A DNA stretch of 64,000 nucleotides from contig NZ_JAXBME010000010.1 of assembly GCF_033963835.1 (NCBI RefSeq), positions 1-64,000 on the forward strand, given 5' to 3'. The stretch comes from Cytobacillus sp. IB215665 (GTDB lineage: Bacteria > Bacillota > Bacilli > Bacillales > SM2101). Under the pieces are notes generated by a model. It made no database searches. It saw only the letters and a list, made by a program, of their open reading frames with translations, and had not been told where the DNA came from. Below, one piece after another: positions 25,507 to 34,877 of the stretch. The position numbers were made by a program, and so were the translations under genes. Position 1 is the first letter of the stretch. Each line of letters opens with the position of its first letter.

Positions 25507-25675
25507 ATGTAAATATATTTATAAATTCTTTCGAAATCACGACCACCAATAAATGATAAGTAAAATGTAAAAATGTTCTTCTAACTAACCTCTCAAGAAA
25601 AAATTATGACTTTTGATTTTTTATTGATGATTATAAAACATATTTCTACCTGTTAAATAGTTGCATTATTTTTTG

Positions 25676-25702
25676 AACGTTACTGAATTGTAGCGTTTTT
25701 TG
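25676..25702 (+). terminator. Terminator downstream of the small acidic gene
   Basis: AACGTTAC, loop TGAATT, GTAGCGTT, then TTTT. The stem is the same as the inner stem at 2257-2277. Confidence 0.7.
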
Positions 25703-25895
25703 CTTCGTTATGATAATGGATGGAAGATTGAGAATTTTATAGATAAGGAAGAAAAAAATTTTTAGCAGCTTTTTTGAAATACAAGAAAATCAGAAGACCA
25801 CAGCGATTAAGGAGTTAAACGGTGTAGCATATCTTTATTTTGATGTGTAGTTGTCGATGCTTAAGAAGGAACATATATGATCCGAGGTATTGGCA

Positions 25896-25933
25896 CCATT
25901 TCACATAAAGGCAACAGCCTTCAAGTGAAATGG
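25896..25933. other. Two-step hairpin of unknown role
   Basis: Outer arms CCATTTCAC / GTGAAATGG enclose inner arms AAGGC / GCCTT with loop AACA. There is no T-tract on either side, so it is not a standard terminator. It lies between two converging genes. Confidence 0.5.
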
Positions 25934-25978
25934 CTCTAGTATGTACAGGAGAAGAATATGTAAGTAAGATATGAAGAG

Positions 25979-26167
25979 TTAGTTAGTTTCAGCGATAACT
26001 TTATAGTTTTTGTGGTTAATAACTGTTCGACGGTGTTCAAGCTCTAGTTCATTAAAATTATCCATATAAGTTAAGTCTACAATAACGGAGTTTTCATTAA
26101 CTTTCTCAACGATTCCTTGTAGCCCACCTCTGAACTCGATGATGTTCCCCACTTCTGCTTTTTTCAT
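25979..26167 (-). CDS. ykvS: YkvS-family protein (DUF2187, KOW-like)
   Basis: 62 residues matching Bacillus YkvS: MKKAEVGNIIEFRGGLQGIV, then KVNENSVIVDLTYM and TVINHKNYKVI. The fold is a small SH3/KOW-like barrel; function is unknown. AAAGGAGAGATAAC precedes the start. Single gene. Confidence 0.88.
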   Translation of the reverse strand: MKKAEVGNIIEFRGGLQGIVEKVNENSVIVDLTYMDNFNELELEHRRTVINHKNYKVIAETN

Positions 26168-26527
26168 GTTATCTCTCCTTTAAAAACTTATACTTCCAAT
26201 TTTGCCCTAAAATAGATAATCAGTAAAGCAATTTTTTGGATAATTGACATTTATTATCGTTAGTTCATACGTTTGATCTGAAATATGTATTAATTTACCA
26301 CTATGAATGAGTCAATATAACTATTTTAATAAGGTTAATTTTTACTAGGCTCGCTCTCATATAGACAATAAATAACTTTACATGTAAAATACTAAAATAT
26401 CTAGTTTGAAGTATTAATACAATGTAATTGGGCTAGTTTACATACTTTTTAGCTTTATTACCCATGATTATATAGATTTTATCATTTATGTCCAACAATA
26501 AGTTATTACTAGAGGAGGAATGTCCAT
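26168..26527. other. Intergenic region
   Basis: AT-rich, holding the divergent promoters of ykvS and the 64-residue gene; no other structure seen. Confidence 0.4.
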
Positions 26528-26722
26528 ATGGATGAACAATATATTACAGAAATATTAGACAAACTGCGTGATGGAGAATTAAATGAATTTAGAGTTAGTA
26601 AGGAACAATTCTATACTTATCGAAACGTAATAGTTAGTCGCAGTGACTTTAAGCATTTTCATGGAATTGCTCAAAGAGGTGGAGACGTAATATATCGTTA
26701 TCTAACAGAAGAGCGTAGTTAA
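26528..26722 (+). CDS. Small hypothetical protein
   Basis: 64 residues, soluble and charged (MDEQYITEILDKLRDGELNE at the start; FKHFHGIAQRGGDVIYRYL later). AGAGGAGGAATGTCCAT precedes the ATG, so translation is likely. It has the look of a conserved Bacillus small protein, but I cannot name a function. Confidence 0.65.
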   Translation: MDEQYITEILDKLRDGELNEFRVSKEQFYTYRNVIVSRSDFKHFHGIAQRGGDVIYRYLTEERS

Positions 26723-26949
26723 AAACTATGGGTGCCCCTAAAAATCGCACCTTTTTAAGAGCACACCATTTAATGACTGTTCCAATTGTAATGCCGTACA
26801 AACCGCAATCATAATTAATCGATATTACTCACGTAAACGCAAACGAGTAGGGATTGTTTGTTAATGCGATCATAATCAGGAGATATAGCCAAAATCTGCT
26901 CTTTGTTACAAAGTAACAAAGATGTCCACTTGAAAACTAATATGAAAGG

Positions 26950-27450
26950 TTAAGTGGAAGGTGGAGTGAAAGTCTTTCTTAATTTTGCTAAAGCATGTCT
27001 TCGCCATGATTTAACGGCAGCAATTGAGACACCCTCTTCACTAGCAATATGTTGTAGTTTTTTACCATACAAAAAAGTACCTAACAGCCATTTTTGTTGA
27101 TTCGTTGTTAATACTTCACAATACATGAGCAAACTTTCATGCTCTGTTTCTATATCCACGTAAGAACCAGCAAGAAACTGAAGATTTTCATCACTCATAC
27201 AGAGGAAACGACTCTCTACACGGTTCTCTTTGGTCAATTCAGATAATAATTTTCCTTGAATTGTTGCATAAGCATAAGTTGAAAAAATTCCTTTTTCACT
27301 ATCGAATTTGTCATTAGCTTGCCATAAAGCAATTAAGGCACTTTGATAATAGTGATCAAAGTTTTTATATAGATGAAGTTTTCTCATTATTGTTAGTATC
27401 ATCGGTCGGTATTGATGGATCATTTGTTCAAACAGTTTATCATCGCTCAT
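26950..27450 (-). CDS. Sigma-70 family (ECF-like) RNA polymerase sigma factor
   Basis: 166 residues. Region 2 spans about 10-80: YYQSALIALWQANDKFDSEK followed by STYAYATIQGKL. Region 4 lies at about 110-158, with ASEEGVSIAAVKSWRRHALA as the recognition helix. The spacing is that of two-domain sigma factors, and the region 2 pattern (EKGIFSTYAYATI) resembles SigH/YvrI-like proteins more than classical ECFs. No anti-sigma gene is adjacent, so control is unknown. Confidence 0.82.
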   Translation of the reverse strand: MSDDKLFEQMIHQYRPMILTIMRKLHLYKNFDHYYQSALIALWQANDKFDSEKGIFSTYAYATIQGKLLSELTKENRVESRFLCMSDENLQFLAGSYVDIETEHESLLMYCEVLTTNQQKWLLGTFLYGKKLQHIASEEGVSIAAVKSWRRHALAKLRKTFTPPST

Positions 27451-27770
27451 CGAATTTTCCTATCGAAAGCGCGCTTTGACTATTATTCCGCGGTAACACC
27501 AACATACTTGACAACGGCTTAAATGTTCAAATGCTTGAATGAAGGTTATTATGCTATATGAGTTCATAGAAAATAAAGTATCATATTAGCAGATTATATA
27601 TATGCAATAAGTAAGGCTAGGTGAAATTTTAAATTCACAAGATTTCATATGTGTAAAAGTGAAGAGCTTTCTGACAAGTCCATGCACCAAAGAAACTATA
27701 TGTAACAAATATAAAATAAAAAAACCTGTCACAAAAATATTGTGTACAGGCTTCTTAAAATTTCTTAGTG
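27451..27770. other. Intergenic region with a minus-strand terminator
   Basis: No gene seen. The right end has a terminator (27720-27750) for the small gene at 27771-27911. Confidence 0.45.
27714..27751 (-). terminator. Terminator of the 46-residue membrane peptide gene
   Basis: CCTGTCACAA / TTGTGTACAGG arms with AAATA loop; on the minus strand it is followed by seven T residues. Confidence 0.8.
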
Positions 27771-27911
27771 TTAGTCATTGTTATTTAATGTTTCAAGAAT
27801 TGATTCTAGGACACTAATGTCACTTATTAATAAAGCAGGAAGGAAGATAAAAACTACGATAATCGCTACGTTTGCTAACAGAAGTATTTTCAACGTTTTA
27901 AATAATCGCAT
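27771..27911 (-). CDS. Small membrane-spanning or exported peptide
   Basis: 46 residues: basic start MRLFKTLK, long hydrophobic helix (ILLLANVAIIVVFIFLPALL), then an acidic tail ending LNNND. AAGGAAGTGATTGT precedes the ATG and a strong terminator follows the stop, so it is a self-contained gene. It could be a small membrane protein, a peptide toxin or a signal pro-peptide; nothing decides. Confidence 0.6.
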   Translation of the reverse strand: MRLFKTLKILLLANVAIIVVFIFLPALLISDISVLESILETLNNND

Positions 27912-28096
27912 ACAATCACTTCCTTTTTACAAAGATAAACAAGCAACATACGATTTGAAGTCTACATTAATCGCTTTAGCGCCCCACCTCCATTTGTTTT
28001 GAGCAAATATTAAAGCTTTGTAATTTTATTATAAAGGGTATGTGCGAAAATAACTATTGTTAATTTCTGAAAATATAGAATTTTTAAACATAAATA

Positions 28097-29023
28097 CTAT
28101 AGATTCTTTTGCTCAAGTTTAATCATTTCGTTCTCAAGCCATGACGTGTTTAAATTTTCACCTATAAAGACGACATTCATCGGCATTTGTACTGGTTCTT
28201 TCATATAAATCGGCATCCCATACGAGTACTGAAATAAGAACATCGATTCAGAATGAGTAAATTTCAAGTAGCCTTTAATTCGCAAAATAGTTTCAGGCAT
28301 CTCCCGAAGCCAGTTTTCAAAAGTATCTATGTCCAAGGGGTGCATGAACTGGTGTACGTATGATTTTACTTTTAAATCATGTTGAACATGAGTGCTTTGT
28401 TTTGAAATACGACTGTTTTTTGGAACTGCTTGAACTTGCTGTAATGAGATATTTGCAAAAGTAGTTAACAAACAAGTCGCATGAGAATTGTAGGATTGAA
28501 TTGAAAATATTAGATTTGCTTGTTCTCCATCTGTTAAATGGTCAGTTTTATTTAAAAGTAATGTATCAGCATGACGAATTTGTTCGTATAATAATTGTTG
28601 CATCTGTGGAGAAAGCTTGTCACGGTCAAACCATCTTTTTGAATCAACAATTGTAATAATACCTTGTATTGCTAATTTATCAGCAAAAATAGGTGACATA
28701 CACGCATCAACCACTTCTATTGGATGTGCAACCCCAGTTGTTTCTATATAAATAACATCTATGTTTTGGGTTAATAATAGTTCTTGAAGTTGTGCTTCTA
28801 GTTGGCCTTGCATCGTACAGCAAACACAGCCATTTAACAGTTCTTTCAAAGTTGTGTTATCAGGAACTACTTGTGAGTCAATTGATATTTTGCCTAATTC
28901 ATTCATGATTACGGCAACTTTACGGTCAAGTTGTTTTTCTTGTTTTAGCAAATTTGTAAGTAGTGTCGTTTTGCCACTGCCAAGAAATCCAGACAAAATG
29001 ATAATATCTATTTTTTTCTTCAC
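28097..29023 (-). CDS. CobW/COG0523-family G3E GTPase (metallochaperone type)
   Basis: 308 residues from GTG 29023 (after AAGGAGAG; an upstream in-frame start would contain that site). It has the P-loop GFLGSGKTT, the metal-binding NGCVCC motif (CxCC), ETTGVAHP (switch) and NKTD for guanine specificity; the C-terminal CobW_C domain follows. The family delivers zinc or cobalt to client enzymes using GTP. A Zur-like half-palindrome (TCGTAAT) occurs about 100 bases upstream near 29125, but the second half is poor, so zinc regulation is only possible. Confidence 0.9.
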   Translation of the reverse strand: MKKKIDIIILSGFLGSGKTTLLTNLLKQEKQLDRKVAVIMNELGKISIDSQVVPDNTTLKELLNGCVCCTMQGQLEAQLQELLLTQNIDVIYIETTGVAHPIEVVDACMSPIFADKLAIQGIITIVDSKRWFDRDKLSPQMQQLLYEQIRHADTLLLNKTDHLTDGEQANLIFSIQSYNSHATCLLTTFANISLQQVQAVPKNSRISKQSTHVQHDLKVKSYVHQFMHPLDIDTFENWLREMPETILRIKGYLKFTHSESMFLFQYSYGMPIYMKEPVQMPMNVVFIGENLNTSWLENEMIKLEQKNL

Positions 29024-29053
29024 TGTTTTTTCTCTCCTTAAGGTCACGTACAT

Positions 29054-29404
29054 TCTATCGTAGCTTATTCAAATTCAGTTCGTCAATGATTTATGCTTTG
29101 TATAAATGTTGACAAAGGCTTGTTTCGTAATATTGTTATTTAGATGAAATTACCTTAACAAAAGGCGATTAAAGTCATACTCATATTCAGATAGAAGAAA
29201 TGATGCCGAAAATGATAGTTACATATGTGTATTTTATAATACGAAAAGCAACAACCAATGCGTAAACAGCCTTTATAAATGAGCTCTAATTTAACTAGAA
29301 ATTGTTTTTGTTAGGTACTTGTGGGAAATTTATAGTACAATTTCAATTAAACTCGCTCAACATAATTGGGCTTTAACCATAATGAGCTTTATGGAGGGAT
29401 GTTG
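29054..29404. other. Divergent intergenic region
   Basis: Between the CobW gene and the phosphoesterase gene. Aside from the weak Zur-like half site near 29125 nothing distinct was found. Confidence 0.4.
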
Positions 29405-30142
29405 GTGGAGAGGATTGCACTTATTTCGGATATACATGGGAATATTCCGGCGCTAGAAGCGGTACTGCTAGATATTAAACAACGAGGCATTGAAAAAATT
29501 TATTGTTTAGGTGATTTGGTTGGGAAGGGACCACATCCAGAGAAAAGTATAGACATCATCCGTGACACCTGTGATATCGTAGTACAAGGTAATTGGGATG
29601 ACTTTCTTCCAAATGAAACAAATAATACATATATTCAGTGGTATCAGCATCGTTTAAGTTCAGAACAACTTTCGTATTTAAAATCTTTACCATTTTCGTA
29701 TGATTTTATGATGAGTGGTCGTAAAATACGGCTGTTTCATGCTTCACATACGAGCGTTCATCACCGAGTCTATCCTTGGGACTCGCTAGACAAGCGGAAG
29801 GAAATGTTTGCGAATACTGAAAAAACTGGTGGAATAAATGGACGTAAGCCAGACGTTGTTTGTTATGGAGATATTCATTATGCCTTTATCCACCATATAC
29901 AAGAGAAGGTGCTTTTAAACGTTGGAAGTGTAGGTAATCCTTTAGATATGACACAGGCATCTTATATCATCCTAGAAGGGGACTACGGTTCTGATGTAGT
30001 AAGCTCCTTTGCGATTCAGTTAGTTCGAGTACCATACGATATTGAACTTGCTATTCGCCAAGCAAGAGAAGAAGGAATGCCAGAGCTTGAGCCTTATATT
30101 GATGAGCTAAGAACAGCAACATATAGAGGTTTGAAAAAATAA
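29405..30142 (+). CDS. Calcineurin-like metallophosphoesterase
   Basis: About 245 residues. Motifs in order: ALISDIHGNIPALEAVL (metal site D and H), LGDLVGKGPHP (metal D), QGNWDD (N and the usual H/D pair), CYGDIHYAF and LNVGSVGNP with GSVG in place of the common GHTH region. This is the YfcE/YmdB-like family that hydrolyses phosphodiesters or phosphomonoesters with two metals. The best start is GTG 29405, a few bases after GGAGGGA. Single gene with a terminator at 30176-30212. Confidence 0.87.
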   Translation: MERIALISDIHGNIPALEAVLLDIKQRGIEKIYCLGDLVGKGPHPEKSIDIIRDTCDIVVQGNWDDFLPNETNNTYIQWYQHRLSSEQLSYLKSLPFSYDFMMSGRKIRLFHASHTSVHHRVYPWDSLDKRKEMFANTEKTGGINGRKPDVVCYGDIHYAFIHHIQEKVLLNVGSVGNPLDMTQASYIILEGDYGSDVVSSFAIQLVRVPYDIELAIRQAREEGMPELEPYIDELRTATYRGLKK

Positions 30143-30482
30143 ATGAAATAACAAGTATTTGAAGTTAGAGTAGAGAAACTGTGATTCATCAAATGATGGA
30201 TCACAGTTTTTTATATGCTTTTAATTGCTTATTAAATATGAGTCTTTTCGTAAAATTTATTAATTAAAAATGAGCATTATGATGTACTTTTATGAGAGAT
30301 CACAAAATTGTAAAAGTAGAGAAGATGCCACTATCCCGAGTGTAGAGGTGTAATTCTCCACTTTCACTTACGCAGAAAAAGTGCCATCAATTAACTAAGC
30401 ATAATAATGATGCCCCATTACAGGATTTTACATGCAATTTGTCGAATAACCAGAAAACAAGTGTGAAAAAGGAGATGTAATT
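30143..30482. other. Intergenic region after the phosphoesterase
   Basis: Carries the phosphoesterase terminator at its left end; nothing else recognised before the RraA-family start. Confidence 0.4.
30176..30212 (+). terminator. Terminator of the phosphoesterase gene
   Basis: AAACTGTGATTCATC / GATGGATCACAGTTT with AAAT loop, then TTTT. Confidence 0.9.
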
Positions 30483-30965
30483 ATGGAGTTAAAAACTGCA
30501 GACTTATGTGACGAATTTGGAGCAGAATTATCAATTTGTCAAACAGACTTTCGTTCTTTTGGAAAAAAACACATGTTTTCTGGGCCAATCACAACGGTAG
30601 AAGTATTTGAGGACAATGTTTTAGTTAGAGAAGCATTGGAGACAGTACCAGAAGGGTCGGTATTAGTAGTAGATGGTGCGGGCTCTAGAAATTGTGCTTT
30701 GCTCGGGGATCGACTAGGTGGTATTGCTATGTCGCGTAATTTAAGTGGGATTATTATTAATGGGTGTGTCCGTGACTCGGCAGAACTTGCTACACTTAAT
30801 ATCGGTATTTTAGCTATAGGAACCCATCCTTTGAAAAGTAAAAAGCAAGGGAAGGGGAAAAGGAATGAACGATTACACTTTGGTGGAATAGACTGGAAGC
30901 CAGGCTATTTTGTTTACGCTGATGAGGACGGGGTTGTAGTTAGTCTGCAGCAAATTCAGCTTTAA
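30483..30965 (+). CDS. rraA: RraA-family protein (putative 4-hydroxy-4-methyl-2-oxoglutarate aldolase)
   Basis: 160 residues, the normal family length. The conserved core [20 protein letters not shown] followed by CVRDSAEL holds the Asp/Arg residues used for metal and oxo-acid binding; ADLCDEFG near the start matches the N-terminus. E. coli RraA inhibits RNase E, but most bacterial homologues are better seen as HMG/oxaloacetate lyases. AAAGGAGATGTAATT precedes the ATG. Confidence 0.9.
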   Translation: MELKTADLCDEFGAELSICQTDFRSFGKKHMFSGPITTVEVFEDNVLVREALETVPEGSVLVVDGAGSRNCALLGDRLGGIAMSRNLSGIIINGCVRDSAELATLNIGILAIGTHPLKSKKQGKGKRNERLHFGGIDWKPGYFVYADEDGVVVSLQQIQL

Positions 30966-30979
30966 AATCATTTAAGCTG

Positions 30980-31030
30980 AAAAAGTGTGTTTCCTATTCA
31001 TTTATATGACTTAGGGAACACACTTTTTTT
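30980..31030 (+). terminator. Terminator of rraA
   Basis: AAAAAGTGTGTT/AACACACTTTTT arms with further pairing (TCC/GGG) and a long loop, ending in a T-tract. Confidence 0.85.
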
Positions 31031-31164
31031 GTTGGATCAACTCTGTTTTTTTCTAGACCATACTTCTATTTTTAGGGCTAATCAACAGGAGGAGTATAAC
31101 TTCCACCTTGATAAGTGCTGTTCATGTAGATTAAACAATTACTGTACAAATCTTAATAGCAATG

Positions 31165-32055
31165 TTACGCATGAGATGTAAGTGGAAATAAGAAATGGCT
31201 AGGGAAATCCTTTGCTAAAGGACGTATAAACAACGTATCATTACCAATGGTTGATATGAGTTCAGTTTTTAACAGACCTTGCAGGAAGTCCGGAGTAAAA
31301 TGAAAATGAATAGTTTTTTCATCTGTTATCAAATTACTAAGAATGTTCACAGCATCGATCTTATCATTGCTAATCATATCGTAAAGATTTAACACGCCAT
31401 CAGTTTGGTCAAAAATAATAATGCTATCTTCCTCTTCAATATAGTAAGTAGCATCTTTAAATGCTGTAATAATATAAAACATTAGCAGGTGTTTACAATC
31501 TTTTACCCCAAAGATGTTTGATACAGGAACTCTTGTGTTAGCTAATCTTTCAATAATTGTTAGATGTGATTGTTTATTAACATCTAATTTTTTTATCGTT
31601 AAAGGATTTGTCTGTTTAAGACTTAAGTCAGAGCGCTGTATAGTAAAGCTACTTTCTAAGACTTTACTGAATCCAAATTTAGGATAAAAATCTAAAACAG
31701 AATCATTTGCAAATAAATATATGAAATCACAATCGTTTTCATATGTTGCAATGATATGTTTCATCAGTTTCGCAGCTAAGCCTTTGTTTCGATATTCAGG
31801 ATGTGTCATAACTGTGCCAACTTGAATCGCGTTAAGCACTTTCCCCATGTGCACGATGCTCATTTTATTTATTGAAGCATTGGCAATAACTTGTTTTTGA
31901 TCAACAAATGAATAACATATATAATTATCATCCCAATACCCTAAGTCATACCATTGTTGAAAATCTATCCCAAAAACATCTTTAGCTAGCTTAATAAAAC
32001 TCTCTCTATACGTGGAATTATTTTTATAGTCACTAATTAGTTGTAATGTATTCAT
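31165..32055 (-). CDS. GNAT-family N-acetyltransferase
   Basis: 296 residues. The acetyl-CoA loop HPEYRNKGLAAKLMKHII is near residues 85-102 and the second GNAT signature YLFANDSVLDFYPKFGFSKV near 120-140. The C-terminal half is a divergent second domain, as in Eis-like or YitH-like proteins. It would acetylate an amine; substrate unknown. Confidence 0.85.
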   Translation of the reverse strand: MNTLQLISDYKNNSTYRESFIKLAKDVFGIDFQQWYDLGYWDDNYICYSFVDQKQVIANASINKMSIVHMGKVLNAIQVGTVMTHPEYRNKGLAAKLMKHIIATYENDCDFIYLFANDSVLDFYPKFGFSKVLESSFTIQRSDLSLKQTNPLTIKKLDVNKQSHLTIIERLANTRVPVSNIFGVKDCKHLLMFYIITAFKDATYYIEEEDSIIIFDQTDGVLNLYDMISNDKIDAVNILSNLITDEKTIHFHFTPDFLQGLLKTELISTIGNDTLFIRPLAKDFPSHFLFPLTSHA

Positions 32056-32570
32056 ATTGTATTCATGCTCCTTAGTTTAGATGTAAGTAACAATCCTATA
32101 TGAGGTTATGGTAGGTGCATATACTTGACGCATACGGCAGTGTGTATATATTTCTTCTTTGTAAAACTTCTTTTCATAGATAGGTGAATGTTGCTATATG
32201 TAGTGAGACTTAAACAAGGTACAATATAGTACTCATAGCGTCTTTTTTAATAAAAAGATTGAAGTCCAAGAAGATCTCATCATAAGTTTTTGAAAACAGC
32301 ACTGGTGAAAGTATGACATTCATCATTGTTATTCGACAAGTAAGGACAAATTCCTTTTTCATATTGCATTTTAATATTATATAGAGAAGGATATGGACAA
32401 AAGCCTCCTGTTAGTATATGAGCATTAAAGCTGTTATTTTAAATCTCTACAATGTAAGTTTGGAAAAGTAATTAAATAGTTTTATTAATATTATTACGAT
32501 TCTTAACTTAAATTTCATATTAATATGATAATCTAGAAAAGGGAGAATAATTAAGGTAGGAGGTTTGTTT
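32056..32570. other. Intergenic region upstream of the lamin-tail protein
   Basis: No gene recognised over about 500 bases; AT-rich with no obvious hairpin or promoter of note. Confidence 0.4.
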
Positions 32571-34211
32571 ATGATATTAAAAGTAGGAAAAAGGATTTGT
32601 ATTAGTGTAATCGCTTTATTGACCCTCGTTGCTTATTTACAAGTAGATGTTGCTATTTTTGCAGAAGGAGTAGGAGATCCTGCACCAGAAATTGAAGCAA
32701 GAGGTAATGTAAATGAAAAGAGGATTTTATTTGACAATACTCATGGACAAACTGCAGGTGCAGCTGATTGGGTAATAGACGGGGGATTTTCAGATTTTGC
32801 AAATGCACTCGCAGATAATGGCTATTACGTTAAAGAACTTAGACAATCTATCCCAATTACATATGAAGACTTAGCGACATATGATGCTTTTATAATACCT
32901 GAGGCAAATATACCTTATAAAAGTTCTGAGCAAGCGGTCATGTTACAGTATGTAGAAAATGGAGGAAGTATTTTTTTCATATCTGACCATTATAATGCTG
33001 ACCGAAATAAAAACCGTTGGGATTCATCAGAAATTTTTAACGGTTATCGACGTGGTGCGTGGACTGATCCAACAAAAGGCATGAGTACTGAAGAGCGCAA
33101 TTCAACAGCGATGGAGGATGTAACAAGCTCTGATTGGCTCTCAGAAAATTTTGGGATTCGTTTTCGTTATAATGCGATAGGAGATGTTACGGCTAATCAA
33201 ATTGTAACACCAAATCAATCCTTCGGAATTACAGAAGGGGTAAACAACGTGGCTATGCATGCTGGATCAACCTTGGCTATAGTAGATCCAACAAAAGCTA
33301 AGGGGATCGTATATTTACCAAGCACAAACCAAAAATGGTCTTATGCAGTAGATCAGGGCGTATATAATGGCGGTGGAATCGAAGAAGGCCCTTATGCAGC
33401 GATTGGGAAGCATGGGTTAGGAAAAACAGCATTTATCGGGGATTCATCTCCGGTAGAAGATGCAACACCTAAATATGCACGTGAGGAAAATGGATCATCC
33501 AAAAGAACCTATGACGGTTTTCTTGAAGTTGATGACGCTAGACTTCTTGTGAATATGGTAAATTGGCTAACGGTTCAAGAAAGCTATACAAGCTTCGCTG
33601 ATATACCTGGACTTGAGCTAGATCAACCTACTTCATTATTGCATTTTGAAACACCACAAAATTCCACAGAGCCTGAATTTGAGCCATGGTCTTCACCTGA
33701 CCCAGGTTATAAGTGGTGGGATCAAACGACTTTTGCGGAAGGGTCATTTGGTTATGTGGAAGATGGTCAAAATCATACATCCAATATATTTTTCTCTGAA
33801 TATATTGAAGGAAGCAGTTATAATAAAGCACTAGAAATTTATAATGGAACAAGTGTATCTGTTGATCTATCACAATATACAATTGAGCTATCCAACCTTT
33901 CTAGTAGTATTTCATTAAGTGGTACAATAAACAGTGGTGAAGTTTTTGTTATTGCAAATCCTAACGCGGACCAAACTATTTTAGTAGAAGCAGATATGAC
34001 TGAAACAAACATGGTTTTTAATGGTGATGATTCAATTGTCTTGAAGCATAATGGTGTTATTATTGATGTAATCGGTGTTGAAGGCACTAGCTTTGCTAAA
34101 GATAAAACCTTGTTAAGGAATAGTGATATTACATCTGGTGCAGCTACTTATAATAGCAACGACTGGACATTCTACCCTTCAAATACGTTTGATTATATAG
34201 GAAGTCATTAA
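32571..34211 (+). CDS. Secreted two-domain protein with GATase-like and lamin-tail domains
   Basis: 546 residues from ATG 32571 (AGGAGG seven bases ahead). A signal peptide (to about residue 35, AEG) is followed by a 300-residue domain with KRILFDNTHGQTAG, FIIPEANIPY and NGGSIFFISDHYNADRNKN. The fold resembles class I glutamine-amidotransferase/ThuA-like proteins (a strand-nucleophile elbow without cysteine). Residues about 405-546 form a lamin-tail domain (NIFFSEYIEGSSYNKALEIY, then SGEVFVIANPNAD), a beta-sandwich used for nucleic-acid, cell-surface or polymer binding. The combination occurs in secreted Bacillus nuclease- or hydrolase-like proteins. The terminator is at 34266-34311. Confidence 0.75.
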   Translation: MILKVGKRICISVIALLTLVAYLQVDVAIFAEGVGDPAPEIEARGNVNEKRILFDNTHGQTAGAADWVIDGGFSDFANALADNGYYVKELRQSIPITYEDLATYDAFIIPEANIPYKSSEQAVMLQYVENGGSIFFISDHYNADRNKNRWDSSEIFNGYRRGAWTDPTKGMSTEERNSTAMEDVTSSDWLSENFGIRFRYNAIGDVTANQIVTPNQSFGITEGVNNVAMHAGSTLAIVDPTKAKGIVYLPSTNQKWSYAVDQGVYNGGGIEEGPYAAIGKHGLGKTAFIGDSSPVEDATPKYAREENGSSKRTYDGFLEVDDARLLVNMVNWLTVQESYTSFADIPGLELDQPTSLLHFETPQNSTEPEFEPWSSPDPGYKWWDQTTFAEGSFGYVEDGQNHTSNIFFSEYIEGSSYNKALEIYNGTSVSVDLSQYTIELSNLSSSISLSGTINSGEVFVIANPNADQTILVEADMTETNMVFNGDDSIVLKHNGVIIDVIGVEGTSFAKDKTLLRNSDITSGAATYNSNDWTFYPSNTFDYIGSH

Positions 34212-34265
34212 TCAAGCATTGTGAAATAACGATGATTTTAAAATAAAAAACAAGTTTAATAGATA

Positions 34266-34311
34266 TAACTACTTACCTTTCTTATATATGGGGTTAAGTA
34301 GTTATTTTTTT
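34266..34311 (+). terminator. Terminator of the lamin-tail protein gene
   Basis: TAACTACTTA / TAAGTAGTTA arms, then TTTTTTT. Confidence 0.85.
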
Positions 34312-34489
34312 GTGAAAACTTTGTATGAAGGCTACATTGCATTTTATTCTATGCTGTACTTTTGCTAAGGTAAAAAATAGAGTAGCTTATACTCAATAAG
34401 TACTATTATAATAGTACTATATTTGCGCAATTGTTCACTTTATTTAACGATGGAACAAAGTATACGAAAAAGCTATTTTTTTGTTTGGC

Positions 34490-34632
34490 TGTTTTCGCAT
34501 AGAATGTTGTTTATCGTACTTATATTTTTACGTATATACGATTAGATTTAGCGATACCTATTAATACTAAAACGATGGCTGAATCTTCTAGTTTCCGATT
34601 AATAGCAACATAGTTTAGGACAAAAGGCTTTT
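34490..34632 (+). repeat. Dispersed repeat, copy A
   Basis: Begins CTGTTTTCGCATAGAATG and closes with TAGCAACATAGTTTAGGAC. The same start and end blocks, similarly spaced, occur at 39183-39334, and on the minus strand at about 3380-3508. Start blocks of copies A and B agree at 21 of 24 positions. Confidence 0.55.
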
Positions 34633-34738
34633 GTTAAAAGCTAATTCCTTTATGTTCCACAATAGGTAATAACAATGTATTGTTTTTGAGTAGTTTTTGT
34701 TAGAGTATTTTAATAGTTAAAGAGACTAGAAAATACTT

Positions 34739-34771
34739 TGTGAGATTTTTGTGAGAATCTTTTGGTAGTGT
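34739..34771 (+). promoter_or_regulatory. TGTGAG direct-repeat promoter 1 (kinase operon)
   Basis: TGTGAG at 34739-34744, five bases, TGTGAG at 34750-34755, seven bases, then TGG and the -10 TAGTGT at 34766-34771. The repeat period of 11 bases equals one helical turn and replaces the -35 region, as in activator-dependent promoters of response regulators. The same arrangement is found at 39412-39444 and 51689-51721. The start would give a leader of about 100 bases. Confidence 0.75.
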
Positions 34772-34877
34772 TATCTTTTAGTTCGTTATTAAGTTCTATA
34801 AACATTTATTGGGAAATGATAGTTAATTATACCTATTTAATTAATAATTTTTTTGAGTATTTTACTTGAGGTGCAAG

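Larger units (their letters stand above)
25507..25978. other. Intergenic region with a terminator and a long hairpin
   Basis: No gene. Contains the terminator at 25676-25701 and an extended two-step hairpin at 25896-25933. Confidence 0.5.
34212..34877. other. Regulatory region of the sensor-kinase operon
   Basis: Holds the lamin-tail gene terminator, a copy of a dispersed repeat (about 34490-34632) and the TGTGAG direct-repeat promoter (34739-34771). No gene. Confidence 0.6.

Noticed and set aside
29120-29150. Zur box before the CobW gene
   Set aside because: Only one half (TCGTAAT) is present; the second half is poor, so it was not listed as a site.
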